Assembly (NCBI GenBank): GCA_945876665.1
Contig: CAMCPC010000069.1
Span: 1 to 6,748, forward strand
Reading direction: 5' to 3'
Source: an uncultured Oscillospiraceae bacterium
Lineage (GTDB): Bacteria > Bacillota > Clostridia > UBA1381
Length of the DNA stretch: 6,748 nt
Of the stretch, positions 1 to 6,668 are shown piece after piece; positions within the stretch are counted from its first letter, which is position 1; each line of letters opens with the position of its first letter. Position numbers and translations under genes: made by a program. A model generated the notes under the pieces. It saw nothing but the letters and a program-made list of their open reading frames with translations, searched no databases and was not told the origin of the DNA.

Positions 1-639
1 AACAAAGCCGCTGCAATGGGAATTGAAATCGCAGCAAAAACAGCGGAAATTTTTTGTGAAGAAAAAATCACTACTGACGCTGTACTTGTTTCATCACCTG
101 CCGCTGCTTATAAATATAAGGACAAAAAATTGTATGGCGATTTCAGACTTAATGTTTACAATTCGATCACGGCACAGCATTTTTCGGATTTTAAATCAGT
201 TACGCTTTCGCCTGAACTTAATTTGCGCGAGATAGGCGAGCTGCTTGAAAATACTTCGGCAAATGCGGAAATTATCGTATACGGACACATACCGCTTATG
301 ATTATGAAAAACTGTCCGATAAAGGCTATGGGAAAATGTCAGAGTGGCAAGAATATATATAAGCTGCGTGACAGAAAAAAAGAGGAGTTTCCGCTTGTCT
401 GCGGCAGCGGCTGCTGCGCCAAGCTGCTTAACTCAAAGCCGATATTTATGGCGGACAAGTTAGCGGATATTAAAAAATTGAAAATAAACAGTATCAGATT
501 GATATTTACTGTTGAAAATTTTTCTCAATGTGGTAAAATAATAGATGTATACAAACACGCTCTGCGCGGTGACGCGATTGTCAATGATATGGCGGATAAT
601 TCATATACGCGAGGTCATTTTTACCGCGGAGTATTGTAA
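1..639 (+). CDS. U32 family peptidase-like protein, C-terminal part (5' truncated by window edge)
   Basis: The reading frame is open from base 1, so the gene starts upstream of the window. The first in-frame ATG (16-18) is internal, not a start. About 212 C-terminal codons are present, whereas family members usually exceed 400 residues and can reach 700-800. Family features seen: a segment reading NVYNSITAQHF followed by VTLSPELN; a VYGHIPLM stretch leading into cysteines encoded at 313-315 and 337-339; LRDRKKEEFPLVC; a CC pair at 412-417 before LLNSKP; and the near-terminal YTRGHFYRGVL typical of this group. In characterised U32 proteins (RlhA, TrhP) four cysteines bind an Fe-S cluster and the protein takes part in RNA hydroxylation; the cysteines here could do the same, which is inference. 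It ends 14 nt before maf, suggesting co-transcription. Family assignment is firm; substrate and function are not. Confidence 0.85.
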   Translation, partial: NKAAAMGIEIAAKTAEIFCEEKITTDAVLVSSPAAAYKYKDKKLYGDFRLNVYNSITAQHFSDFKSVTLSPELNLREIGELLENTSANAEIIVYGHIPLMIMKNCPIKAMGKCQSGKNIYKLRDRKKEEFPLVCGSGCCAKLLNSKPIFMADKLADIKKLKINSIRLIFTVENFSQCGKIIDVYKHALRGDAIVNDMADNSYTRGHFYRGVL

Positions 640-653
640 AGGAAAGGGACTAA

Positions 654-1244
654 ATGACAGAATTTGTACTTGCGTCCGCTTCTCCGAGAAGAAAAGAGCT
701 TCTTGAGAAGATGGGACTTCAATTCAGTATAGTTGTTTCGGAGGCAGATGAAAGCGCGGTTTCGCGTGACATACCCGTGAATTTGTATGTGCAGGAGCTT
801 GCGCTTCTGAAGGCATCGGCAACGGCAAAGATGCTATTGAGAAACAAAAAAGCGCTTATAATAGCCGCAGACACAATAGTTACGCTTGACGGAGAAATAC
901 TCGGCAAGCCTGACGGCGAGGACGGCGCAAAAAAGATGCTGTCGTCACTTTCAGGACGTACGCATGAGGTGTATACGGGCTATTGCGTTATGCGTATAAG
1001 TGACGGAAAGACCGTCTGCAACAGCATAAAAACAGAGGTAAAATTCAAGACGCTTACAGAGCGGAAAATCCGTTCGTATATTGAATCGGGCGAGCCTATG
1101 GACAAGGCAGGCGCCTATGGCATACAGGGACTCGGCTCAATGCTGATTGAGAAGATAAACGGAGATTATTTCAACGTGGTGGGACTTCCTGTAAGCGCGC
1201 TGGCGGATACACTTGAAAAGGAATTTGATATAGAGATAATGTGA
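654..1244 (+). CDS. maf: Maf family nucleoside triphosphate pyrophosphatase (dTTP/UTP-type likely)
   Basis: A cytoplasmic 196-residue protein of normal Maf length. Maf proteins hydrolyse nucleoside triphosphates to the monophosphate and pyrophosphate, clearing pyrimidine or modified nucleotides; overexpression was historically linked to blocked septation. Visible motifs in order: SASPRRKELL at residues 8-17 (nucleotide-binding loop), AADT at 71-74 with the likely catalytic Asp73, LGKP at 83-86, SGRTHEVYTG at 100-109, DKAGAYGIQG at 150-159 and GDYFNVVGLP at 170-179. The DKAGAYGIQG form matches the YhdE/dTTP-UTP subgroup rather than the YceF type; specificity is inferred from this. The ATG start is preceded by a purine-rich site, GGAAAGGGA at 641-649, and the N-terminus lines up with the family. 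maf upstream of mreB is a long-known Firmicutes arrangement, usually with radC in between; radC is missing here. Confidence 0.95.
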   Translation: MTEFVLASASPRRKELLEKMGLQFSIVVSEADESAVSRDIPVNLYVQELALLKASATAKMLLRNKKALIIAADTIVTLDGEILGKPDGEDGAKKMLSSLSGRTHEVYTGYCVMRISDGKTVCNSIKTEVKFKTLTERKIRSYIESGEPMDKAGAYGIQGLGSMLIEKINGDYFNVVGLPVSALADTLEKEFDIEIM

Positions 1245-1263
1245 AAAATAAACGTCGCATCTC

Positions 1264-1316
1264 ACCCTTTATCGGAGCTTGAAGTATCTACATACGACTG
1301 TGCTCTTAAAAAGGGT
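1264..1316 (+). repeat. Nested inverted repeats, possible three-part RNA stem upstream of mreB
   Basis: Three complementary pairs nest around one centre: ACCCTTT (1264-1270) with AAAGGGT (1310-1316), GAGC (1275-1278) with GCTC (1302-1305), and GTAT (1284-1287) with ATAC (1292-1295) closing a 4-nt CTAC loop. The internal loops are nearly symmetrical: 4 against 4 nt and 5 against 6 nt. Total pairing is 15 base pairs. It is not a classical terminator because no T-run follows. It could be a regulatory leader structure or coincidence; the short arms make chance a serious possibility. Confidence 0.25.
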
Positions 1317-1384
1317 AATCTGCTCGTTTCTTTCCCGCATTATGGTTTATATCGCCGAGAGGCAGCGAAATGGAAATTTTATAA

Positions 1385-1390
1385 AAGGAG
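1385..1390 (+). promoter_or_regulatory. Ribosome binding site fixing the mreB start
   Basis: AAGGAG lies 8 nt before the ATG at 1399. It decides the start, because the frame stays open upstream to an ATG at 1342 and a TTG at 1279, neither of which gives a conserved MreB N-terminus. Confidence 0.85.
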
Positions 1391-1398
1391 AAAAGAAG

Positions 1399-2400
1399 AT
1401 GGGGATTTTTTCAAAGGATATAGGAATTGACCTTGGAACTGCGAACACGCTTGTGTATGTGCGCGGAAAGGGAATAGTTGTAAGAGAGCCGTCAGTTGTG
1501 GCTATAGATAAATACGAGGGCAAGGTGCTTGCAGTAGGCAATGCCGCAAACGAGATGATTGGCAGAACGCCCGAAAACATCGTTGCGGTACGTCCCATGA
1601 AGGACGGCGTTATAGCTGATTTTGATATTACACAGGCTATGATTCGTTCGTTTATCAAGGAGGCAAATTTAAGCAGTATTTTCAAGCCGAGAGTTGTTGT
1701 ATGTATTCCGTCGGGTATAACCGAGGTTGAAAGACGCGCGGTGGAGGAAGCTGTTATAAGCGCCGGCGCAAAGGCTGCCGCACTCATTGAAGAGCCTATG
1801 GCTGCGGCAATGGGCGCAGGACTTCCCGTTAATGACGCTGTGGGTAATATGGTTGTTGATATCGGCGGCGGCACAACGGAGGTTGCTGTTATATCACTGG
1901 GCGGTATTGTCGCGTCAAAATCAATCAAGATTGCCGGAAACGCGCTTGACAGCGCCATTATAAACTACTTAAAGAAGGAACACCACATCAATATCGGTGA
2001 CAAGATGGCGGAGGAAATAAAGCTGTCAATCGCGTCAGCATACGAGGATGACGAGGAAGCTGTATATGAGGTGAGAGGACGTGACGTGTCCACAGGACTT
2101 CCCAAGACGGCGCAGATAAAGGAAAGCGAAATAAGAGAAGCTATCAGCGAGAATGTTGACGAAATGGTTGAGGCTATAAAGCTGACGCTTGAAAATACAC
2201 CGCCTGAGCTTGCGGCGGATATTATGGAAAGAGGTATAACTCTTACAGGCGGCGGCGCTTTGATAAAGGGTTTGGACAAGCTTATAACAGAGGTTACAAA
2301 GATACCTACACACGTTGCCGAATACCCGCTTGACTGCGTGGTTATAGGCACAGGTAAGGCGCTTGACAACATCAGGGAGCTTATAGAGGCTTCAAAATAA
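1399..2400 (+). CDS. mreB: Rod shape-determining protein MreB (bacterial actin)
   Basis: A 333-residue actin-like ATPase of normal MreB length. It forms membrane-associated filaments on the inner face of the cytoplasmic membrane that orient the elongation machinery. Actin-fold motifs are in place: phosphate-1 loop [14 protein letters not shown] at residues 7-20; [15 protein letters not shown] at 130-144 with the catalytic-loop glutamates; phosphate-2 loop [18 protein letters not shown] at 152-169; and adenosine motif [15 protein letters not shown] at 279-293. The start at 1399 gives the typical [14 protein letters not shown] beginning and has a good AAGGAG site; in-frame codons upstream would only add an unconserved extension. 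mreC follows after 33 nt. Paralogues Mbl and MreBH have similar sequences, but the position directly before mreC and mreD supports MreB proper. No motif residue appears missing. Confidence 0.98.
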   Translation: MGIFSKDIGIDLGTANTLVYVRGKGIVVREPSVVAIDKYEGKVLAVGNAANEMIGRTPENIVAVRPMKDGVIADFDITQAMIRSFIKEANLSSIFKPRVVVCIPSGITEVERRAVEEAVISAGAKAAALIEEPMAAAMGAGLPVNDAVGNMVVDIGGGTTEVAVISLGGIVASKSIKIAGNALDSAIINYLKKEHHINIGDKMAEEIKLSIASAYEDDEEAVYEVRGRDVSTGLPKTAQIKESEIREAISENVDEMVEAIKLTLENTPPELAADIMERGITLTGGGALIKGLDKLITEVTKIPTHVAEYPLDCVVIGTGKALDNIRELIEASK

Positions 2401-2433
2401 TTACTAAGATTTTAAACGGAAGGTTTTGAAAAG

Positions 2434-3258
2434 ATGTCATCATTTTTCAGAAAAAGAGGGGTACAGGTGGCGGCGATTGTAACCGCGGCTGTGCTTATAT
2501 GTGCCGCGATAGCGCATTTCGGCGGCGCAAATCCTGTATCCAAGGTGCTGCGCACTGTGTTTTCACCGTTCCAGAACGGCGTGGCATATATAACGAACAA
2601 GGTTAAGGATACAACGGATTTTATTCGTGAAATGAAAAGCTATAAGGACGAAAATGAACGTCTTATAAGCGAAATAAATGAGCTGAAAAGACAGAATAAG
2701 GATGTAACAAATTACCGTGAGGAAAATGAGCGGTTAAAGGAAACACTTGATTTAAGTCAGAGCATGGACGGTTATTCAACCGTTGCGGCATCTGTAATCG
2801 CATATTCCTCAAATAACTGGTATGATACGATACAGATAAGCAAGGGCTCGCTTGCAGGAGTTGCCGTAGGCAATGCCGTAATCACGCCTGACGGAGTGGT
2901 GGGCAAGGTGGTGGAAACAGGTCCTACATGGTCTGTTGTTTCCACAATACTTAATCCTGAAAATGCGATGGGTGTAAGAATTTCCAGAACAAGCGATGTT
3001 GCTGTGGTTGAGGGCGATGATGAGCTGTACAGTCAAAGCTATTGTAAGATGACCTTTATTGACAAGGGTTCAAATCTTATTGTGGGCGACCTGCTTGAAA
3101 CCTCGGGTTCGGGCGGTGTGTACCCTGCGGGACTTTTAGTCGGAGCTATACGTGAGATAAATTCGGACGCTATGGGTAATCTGAATTATGCAACTGTAGA
3201 GCCGCTTGTGGATTTTGATAAGCTCTACGAGGTACTTGTGATTAACGGGATTTATTAA
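2434..3258 (+). CDS. mreC: Rod shape-determining protein MreC
   Basis: A 274-residue bitopic membrane protein that acts outside the membrane as a scaffold and contacts PBP2 in the elongation complex. Layout: a short basic cytoplasmic N-terminus (FRKRG); one transmembrane helix at about residues 11-30; a charged coiled coil at about 62-108, rich in E, K and N, including DENERLISEINELKRQ; then the two-part beta domain from about 115 to 272. Conserved MreC signatures include SSNNWYDTIQISKGS near 125-139, TPDGVVGKVVE at 151-161 and TSGSGGVYPAGLLVG at 223-237. ATG at 2434 follows GGAAGG (2418-2423) by 10 nt. It is the second gene of the mreBCD cluster, with mreD 17 nt downstream. Length and order match the family; nothing looks broken. 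Confidence 0.97.
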   Translation: MSSFFRKRGVQVAAIVTAAVLICAAIAHFGGANPVSKVLRTVFSPFQNGVAYITNKVKDTTDFIREMKSYKDENERLISEINELKRQNKDVTNYREENERLKETLDLSQSMDGYSTVAASVIAYSSNNWYDTIQISKGSLAGVAVGNAVITPDGVVGKVVETGPTWSVVSTILNPENAMGVRISRTSDVAVVEGDDELYSQSYCKMTFIDKGSNLIVGDLLETSGSGGVYPAGLLVGAIREINSDAMGNLNYATVEPLVDFDKLYEVLVINGIY

Positions 3259-3275
3259 TTGAACGGAGACAGAAA

Positions 3276-3776
3276 GTGAGAAATTTTAAAACATTTCTTT
3301 GGATATTCATTGTTTTTCTTATTCAGACAGTAATACTGGCAAGAGTGCACATTTTCGGCGCAGTGCCTTCACTTGTGATGGCATATGTGGTATGCGTCAT
3401 GCTTCTGGAAAACGAATTCCGCAACGCTGTTACAATCAGTATAATCTGTTCAGCCGCAATGGGCGCTCTCGGCGGACGTGAATTTGCGGTGACGGTGCTG
3501 TTTTATGTTTACAGCTCAATAATCATTTTTGCGCTGCGCAAAAAGCCTGCATACGTCGGAAATCTGCCCAAGGCGGTTGTGTGGACATTTCTCGCATCGG
3601 GTGTGATGGAGATACTGTATTTTGCAATAAGGACGCTGTCGGTAAATACGGAAATGCTTCTGCATGACGCGCTGCCTACAGCTATATTCAGCGCAGTGCT
3701 TGCGCTTATCGTTTATCCTGTTCTGAAAGTGACAATGTACAGGGAAGAAAAGAAGAAAAAGCTTTTGATAGCTTAA
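3276..3776 (+). CDS. mreD: Rod shape-determining protein MreD
   Basis: A 166-residue, very hydrophobic protein. MreD is the integral membrane partner of MreC in the elongation complex. Approximate membrane segments are at residues 7-23, 29-46, 52-66, 70-87, 100-120 and 131-152; it ends in a basic tail (MYREEKKKKLL) that is probably cytoplasmic. Sequence conservation in MreD is low, so the call rests on length, topology and position between mreC and the PBP2 gene. The start is GTG at 3276, with GGAG at 3265-3268 and a 7-nt spacer; no ATG lies near this position in frame. The stop codon overlaps the ribosome binding site of the next gene, consistent with coupled translation. Confidence 0.93.
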   Translation: MRNFKTFLWIFIVFLIQTVILARVHIFGAVPSLVMAYVVCVMLLENEFRNAVTISIICSAAMGALGGREFAVTVLFYVYSSIIIFALRKKPAYVGNLPKAVVWTFLASGVMEILYFAIRTLSVNTEMLLHDALPTAIFSAVLALIVYPVLKVTMYREEKKKKLLIA

Positions 3777-3780
3777 GGAG
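3775..3780 (+). promoter_or_regulatory. Ribosome binding site of the PBP2 gene, overlapping the mreD stop
   Basis: AAGGAG shares its first two bases with the TAA stop of mreD (3774-3776) and lies 11 nt before the ATG at 3792. The overlap suggests translational coupling of mreD and the transpeptidase. An out-of-frame ATG at 3782 sits too close to the site to compete convincingly. Confidence 0.75.
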
Positions 3781-3791
3781 AATGTATATAG

Positions 3792-5897
3792 ATGCCAAAC
3801 AGTAAAGCAAGATTTGTTATACTTAAGATAATAATAGCTCTTATGTTTGCGGCGGTTGCGTGGAAGCTTTTTGACCTTCAGATTATGAAGGGTGACCAGT
3901 ATGCGCAGATTGCCAATGACCGTCTTACCACGAATATAGTGGAAAAGGCTCCGAGGGGCGAAATACTTGACAGATACGGTACGCGTCTTGTGTCCAACAA
4001 GGTGGGTTATTCTGTTGTCATGCAGAAAACCGACATGAAGGACGAGGAGCTTAATGATGTTATAAATGAGCTTGTGGGTGTGCTGTATGCGAACCACTGC
4101 GAATATTATGACGACCTGCCAATATCCTTTGCGCCGTACGGCTTTCAGTTTGAGGACGAAAACGAGAACGGCAGCATTGATGATGAACGCAGCAAGTGGT
4201 TTGAAAACAACAAAAACAGAGATATAACAGAGGGAATGACAGCCGACCAGATTATGCAGGCGCTGAAAAAGCGTTATAAGGTGAGCGGCATATACAGTGA
4301 GGACGAGCAGCGCCGTATTGCAGGCATACGCCATGCGGCAGAAGCAAGCGGTCTTTCACAGACGACAATGTTTACTCTTGCTGATGATATTTCCGTTGAG
4401 GCAGTCACGCAAATTAAGGAGCGTCAGGAGGATTTCAGAGGTATTGCGGTTATAAATGACTATGTGCGTCAGTATGATATACCGGGACTTGCCACACATA
4501 TACTCGGCAGAACAGGCAAGATAAGTGCCGAGGAATATGAGAGCAACAAGGATCTTGGCTACGGCTATAATGATATAATCGGTAAGCAGGGACTTGAAAA
4601 ATGGGGTGAGCAGTACCTGCGAGGTGTTGACGGAACAACGGGTACTACGAAAGAGGTAAACGGCAAGGAAATAACCGTGCTTGACGATACTGAGCCTGTT
4701 CCCGGCGATTATCTTGTACTTACGCTTGATTCCGATTTGCAGAAGATAGCGGAGGAATCTCTTGCAAAGACTATTCAGAATATACGTGCCTCAAGCGGAG
4801 TAAAGGCGCAGGACGGCGCGGACTGTAACGCGGGCGCGGCGGTAGTTATTGACGTCAAGACAGGCGATACTCTTGCCATTGCGTCGCATCCGACATATGA
4901 TATGTCAAGATTTAATGAGGATTACAGTATACTTATTCAGGATGAAGCAAAGCCAATGTGGAACAGGGCAGTCAGCGGACTTTACAGTCCGGGTTCAACG
5001 TTCAAGCCGCTTACGGCTATTGCCGCGCTTGAAACGGGTAATCTTAAAACAAACGAGATTATTGAGGACGAGGGTGTATATAAATATTATGCCGACTATC
5101 AGCCTACCTGCTGGATATGGAATGAATATCAGCTGACACACGGAAAGCAGAATGTAACACTGGCACTTGAAAATTCCTGTAACTTCTTCTTCTATGAGGT
5201 TGGCAGAAGAATGGGTATTGATACTCTCGGTAAATATGCAAATAAATTCGGACTTGGTGAAAAGACAGGTATTGAGCTTGGTGAGGAAACTGCCGGACAT
5301 ATGGCAAGTCCTGAATATAAAAAGCAGGTTGTGTCTAACGTTACCAGTCAGGACTGGTACGGCGGTGATACGCTGCAGGCGGCAATCGGTCAGTCCTACA
5401 GCTTGTTCACTCCGCTGCAGCTTGCAAATTATGCCGCAACTATCGCGAACGGCGGCACAAGATATAAGGTCAACCTTGTAAAGAGTGTGCGCTCCTCTGT
5501 GGACGGAAGCGTTGTCAAGGAGTTTTCGCCCGAGGTTGTGGAAAAGGTTGATATGGACGCGGACGTGCTTAATGCTGTTAAGCAGGGTATGAAGAAGGTT
5601 GTTGACGAAGGAAGTGCCGCTGAGGTATTCGCAAACTACGGCATACAGGTTGGAGGTAAGACAGGTACGGCGCAGGTGGGCGACGGCTCAAACAACGCTG
5701 TGTTTATTGCGTATGCGCCGTTTGATGATCCGCAGATTGCCGTTTCAGTGGTGCTTGAACACGGTGTGCGCGGTACGAATGCCGCACAGGTGGCAAAGGA
5801 TATATTTGACAAGTACTTTAATCTTGCCGCTGCGCCGCAGGATACTGCTGCTCCGACAGCTGCGCCGGCGCAGACGGATAACGGATTATTGAGATAA
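3792..5897 (+). CDS. mrdA: Penicillin-binding protein 2 (class B elongation transpeptidase)
   Basis: A 701-residue DD-transpeptidase that cross-links peptidoglycan during lateral wall growth, working with MreC/MreD and a RodA-type polymerase. Layout: a short cytoplasmic N-terminus, one membrane anchor at about residues 9-25, and a dimerisation/pedestal domain beginning with the class B motif PRGEILDR at 54-61. The transpeptidase domain spans roughly 310-675. Active-site motifs: SxxK as S402-T-F-K405, with nucleophile Ser402 in SPGSTFKP; SxN as S462-C-N464; and KTG at 623-625 in GGKTGTAQVG. GDTLQAAIGQ, typical of this family, lies between the last two. There is no PASTA domain, arguing against a SpoVD-type protein, and the mreD neighbour supports the elongation role. 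Two oddities: an acidic EF-hand-like loop at 122-133 and an Ala/Pro/Thr-rich C-terminal tail from about 679. It is intact. Confidence 0.96.
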   Translation: MPNSKARFVILKIIIALMFAAVAWKLFDLQIMKGDQYAQIANDRLTTNIVEKAPRGEILDRYGTRLVSNKVGYSVVMQKTDMKDEELNDVINELVGVLYANHCEYYDDLPISFAPYGFQFEDENENGSIDDERSKWFENNKNRDITEGMTADQIMQALKKRYKVSGIYSEDEQRRIAGIRHAAEASGLSQTTMFTLADDISVEAVTQIKERQEDFRGIAVINDYVRQYDIPGLATHILGRTGKISAEEYESNKDLGYGYNDIIGKQGLEKWGEQYLRGVDGTTGTTKEVNGKEITVLDDTEPVPGDYLVLTLDSDLQKIAEESLAKTIQNIRASSGVKAQDGADCNAGAAVVIDVKTGDTLAIASHPTYDMSRFNEDYSILIQDEAKPMWNRAVSGLYSPGSTFKPLTAIAALETGNLKTNEIIEDEGVYKYYADYQPTCWIWNEYQLTHGKQNVTLALENSCNFFFYEVGRRMGIDTLGKYANKFGLGEKTGIELGEETAGHMASPEYKKQVVSNVTSQDWYGGDTLQAAIGQSYSLFTPLQLANYAATIANGGTRYKVNLVKSVRSSVDGSVVKEFSPEVVEKVDMDADVLNAVKQGMKKVVDEGSAAEVFANYGIQVGGKTGTAQVGDGSNNAVFIAYAPFDDPQIAVSVVLEHGVRGTNAAQVAKDIFDKYFNLAAAPQDTAAPTAAPAQTDNGLLR

Positions 5898-5906
5898 AGG
5901 GAGGGG
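5896..5906 (+). promoter_or_regulatory. Ribosome binding site fixing a TTG start for minC
   Basis: AAAGGGAGGGG overlaps the end of the PBP2 stop codon (5895-5897) and is 6 nt from TTG at 5913. No ATG occurs in frame near the conserved N-terminus, so this strong site supports the TTG start. Confidence 0.8.
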
Positions 5907-5912
5907 ATTATA

Positions 5913-6647
5913 TTGGAAAAGGAACTTATAAAACTGAAAGGTACAATAGACGGTGTCAAGATTTATCTTGACGCGGACAGCCCGATTTCTGATATAATCA
6001 ATTCCTTATATGAAAAGCTGCGCCAGTTTAGGAAGTTTTTCGGTGACGGACACTGTAATATCTATTTTGTGGGACGCGAGCTTACCGCCAGTGATAAAAT
6101 GCGCCTTGAGGCTGTCGCGGGCGCAATGCTGCCCGAAAGCACAGTCAATTACGGCGAAAGAAAAAAAGTGCGTAATGAGGATTATATTGAAAAAACACTG
6201 GAGCTGCCAAAGGAGCTTAAAAAAGAGGAAAACGCTAAGCAGGAGCAGACCACTGAAGATGACGGCGAAAAGCCGTTTGAGGAGATAAAAGAGGTTGTGA
6301 CCACGAACTTCAAGAGCAGCAGAGCGAGATTTTATGAAGGAGTCGTGCGCGGCGGCAAAACGGTTGAGTCGGACGGTCATCTTGTGCTTGTGGGCAGCGT
6401 TGAGGAGGGCGGCAAAATAGCCGCAGTCGGAAACATCATAGTAATGGGAAGCATAAAGGGTAGCGTTGAAGCGGGCTGTATGGGAAATGACGGCGCGTAT
6501 ATAATCGCATTGGATTTTGAACCGTCAGAGGTAAGAATTTCAAAGACACGCCGCAGCTTTGACAAAGGCGAATTTGATGACGAAAATAAGTCAAAAAAGG
6601 CATTTCTTGCAGACGGGCAGATTTACACAGAGGATTTTACGGTATAA
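5913..6647 (+). CDS. minC: Septum site-determining protein MinC
   Basis: A 244-residue inhibitor of FtsZ assembly that, recruited to the membrane by MinD, keeps the Z ring from forming away from midcell. Layout: N-terminal FtsZ-inhibiting domain at about residues 1-80 (GTIDGVKIYLD, then KFFGDGHCNIYFVGRELT); a charged Lys/Glu-rich linker at about 85-130; and a C-terminal beta-helix domain at about 135-215 that binds MinD and dimerises. The C-terminal domain has the expected YEGVVRGGKTVESDGHLVLVG, AVGNIIVMGSIKGSVEAG, and IIALDFEPSEVRIS segments. The MinD-contact motif, RSGQ in E. coli, reads RGGK here at 146-149. The start is TTG, supported by the strong site 6 nt upstream. The gene follows mrdA by 15 nt, as in many Clostridia. 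minD normally comes next, but its N-terminus is not seen in the remaining 101 nt. Confidence 0.94.
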   Translation: MEKELIKLKGTIDGVKIYLDADSPISDIINSLYEKLRQFRKFFGDGHCNIYFVGRELTASDKMRLEAVAGAMLPESTVNYGERKKVRNEDYIEKTLELPKELKKEENAKQEQTTEDDGEKPFEEIKEVVTTNFKSSRARFYEGVVRGGKTVESDGHLVLVGSVEEGGKIAAVGNIIVMGSIKGSVEAGCMGNDGAYIIALDFEPSEVRISKTRRSFDKGEFDDENKSKKAFLADGQIYTEDFTV

Positions 6648-6668
6648 ATAACCGACAAATTAAAAAGA

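Larger units (their letters stand above)
1245..1398 (+). other. maf-mreB intergenic region; possible structured leader, no radC
   Basis: This 154-nt gap is the only sizeable non-coding stretch inside the operon. It holds nested inverted repeats (1264-1316, listed separately) and the mreB ribosome binding site. I found no convincing sigma-A promoter: TTGAAG at 1279-1284 resembles a -35 box but has no good -10 box at the right distance. I found no GC-rich hairpin followed by a T-run after maf. Translation in all forward frames shows nothing like RadC. The region may be an mreB leader with its own promoter or simply a spacer; the sequence does not decide. Confidence 0.5.

Noticed and set aside
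1279..1312. A sigma-A promoter upstream of mreB using TTGAAG as -35 box
   Set aside because: At 16-19 nt spacing the -10 candidates match TATAAT at three or fewer positions; the best match (TAAAAA) is 22 nt away.
1279..1398. N-terminal extension of MreB from TTG at 1279 or ATG at 1342
   Set aside because: The extension is unlike any MreB N-terminus, and a good AAGGAG site precedes the ATG at 1399, which gives the family-typical start.
1245..1431. An open frame of about 62 codons directly continuing after the maf stop
   Set aside because: It has no usable start codon or ribosome binding site, resembles neither RadC nor anything else I know, and runs into the start of mreB out of frame. Chance is the simplest explanation.
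1347..1958. A 203-codon minus-strand open frame opposite mreB
   Set aside because: It lies over the conserved actin motifs of MreB and its translation is a low-complexity Ser/Thr/Ala/Ile/Pro mix, as expected from the complement of this codon usage.
3516..4334. A 272-codon open frame on the minus strand across the mreD-mrdA junction
   Set aside because: It is antisense to two well-supported genes, including a conserved PBP2 motif region; its translation is rich in His, Tyr, Leu and Cys with no recognisable domain. It is a shadow frame.
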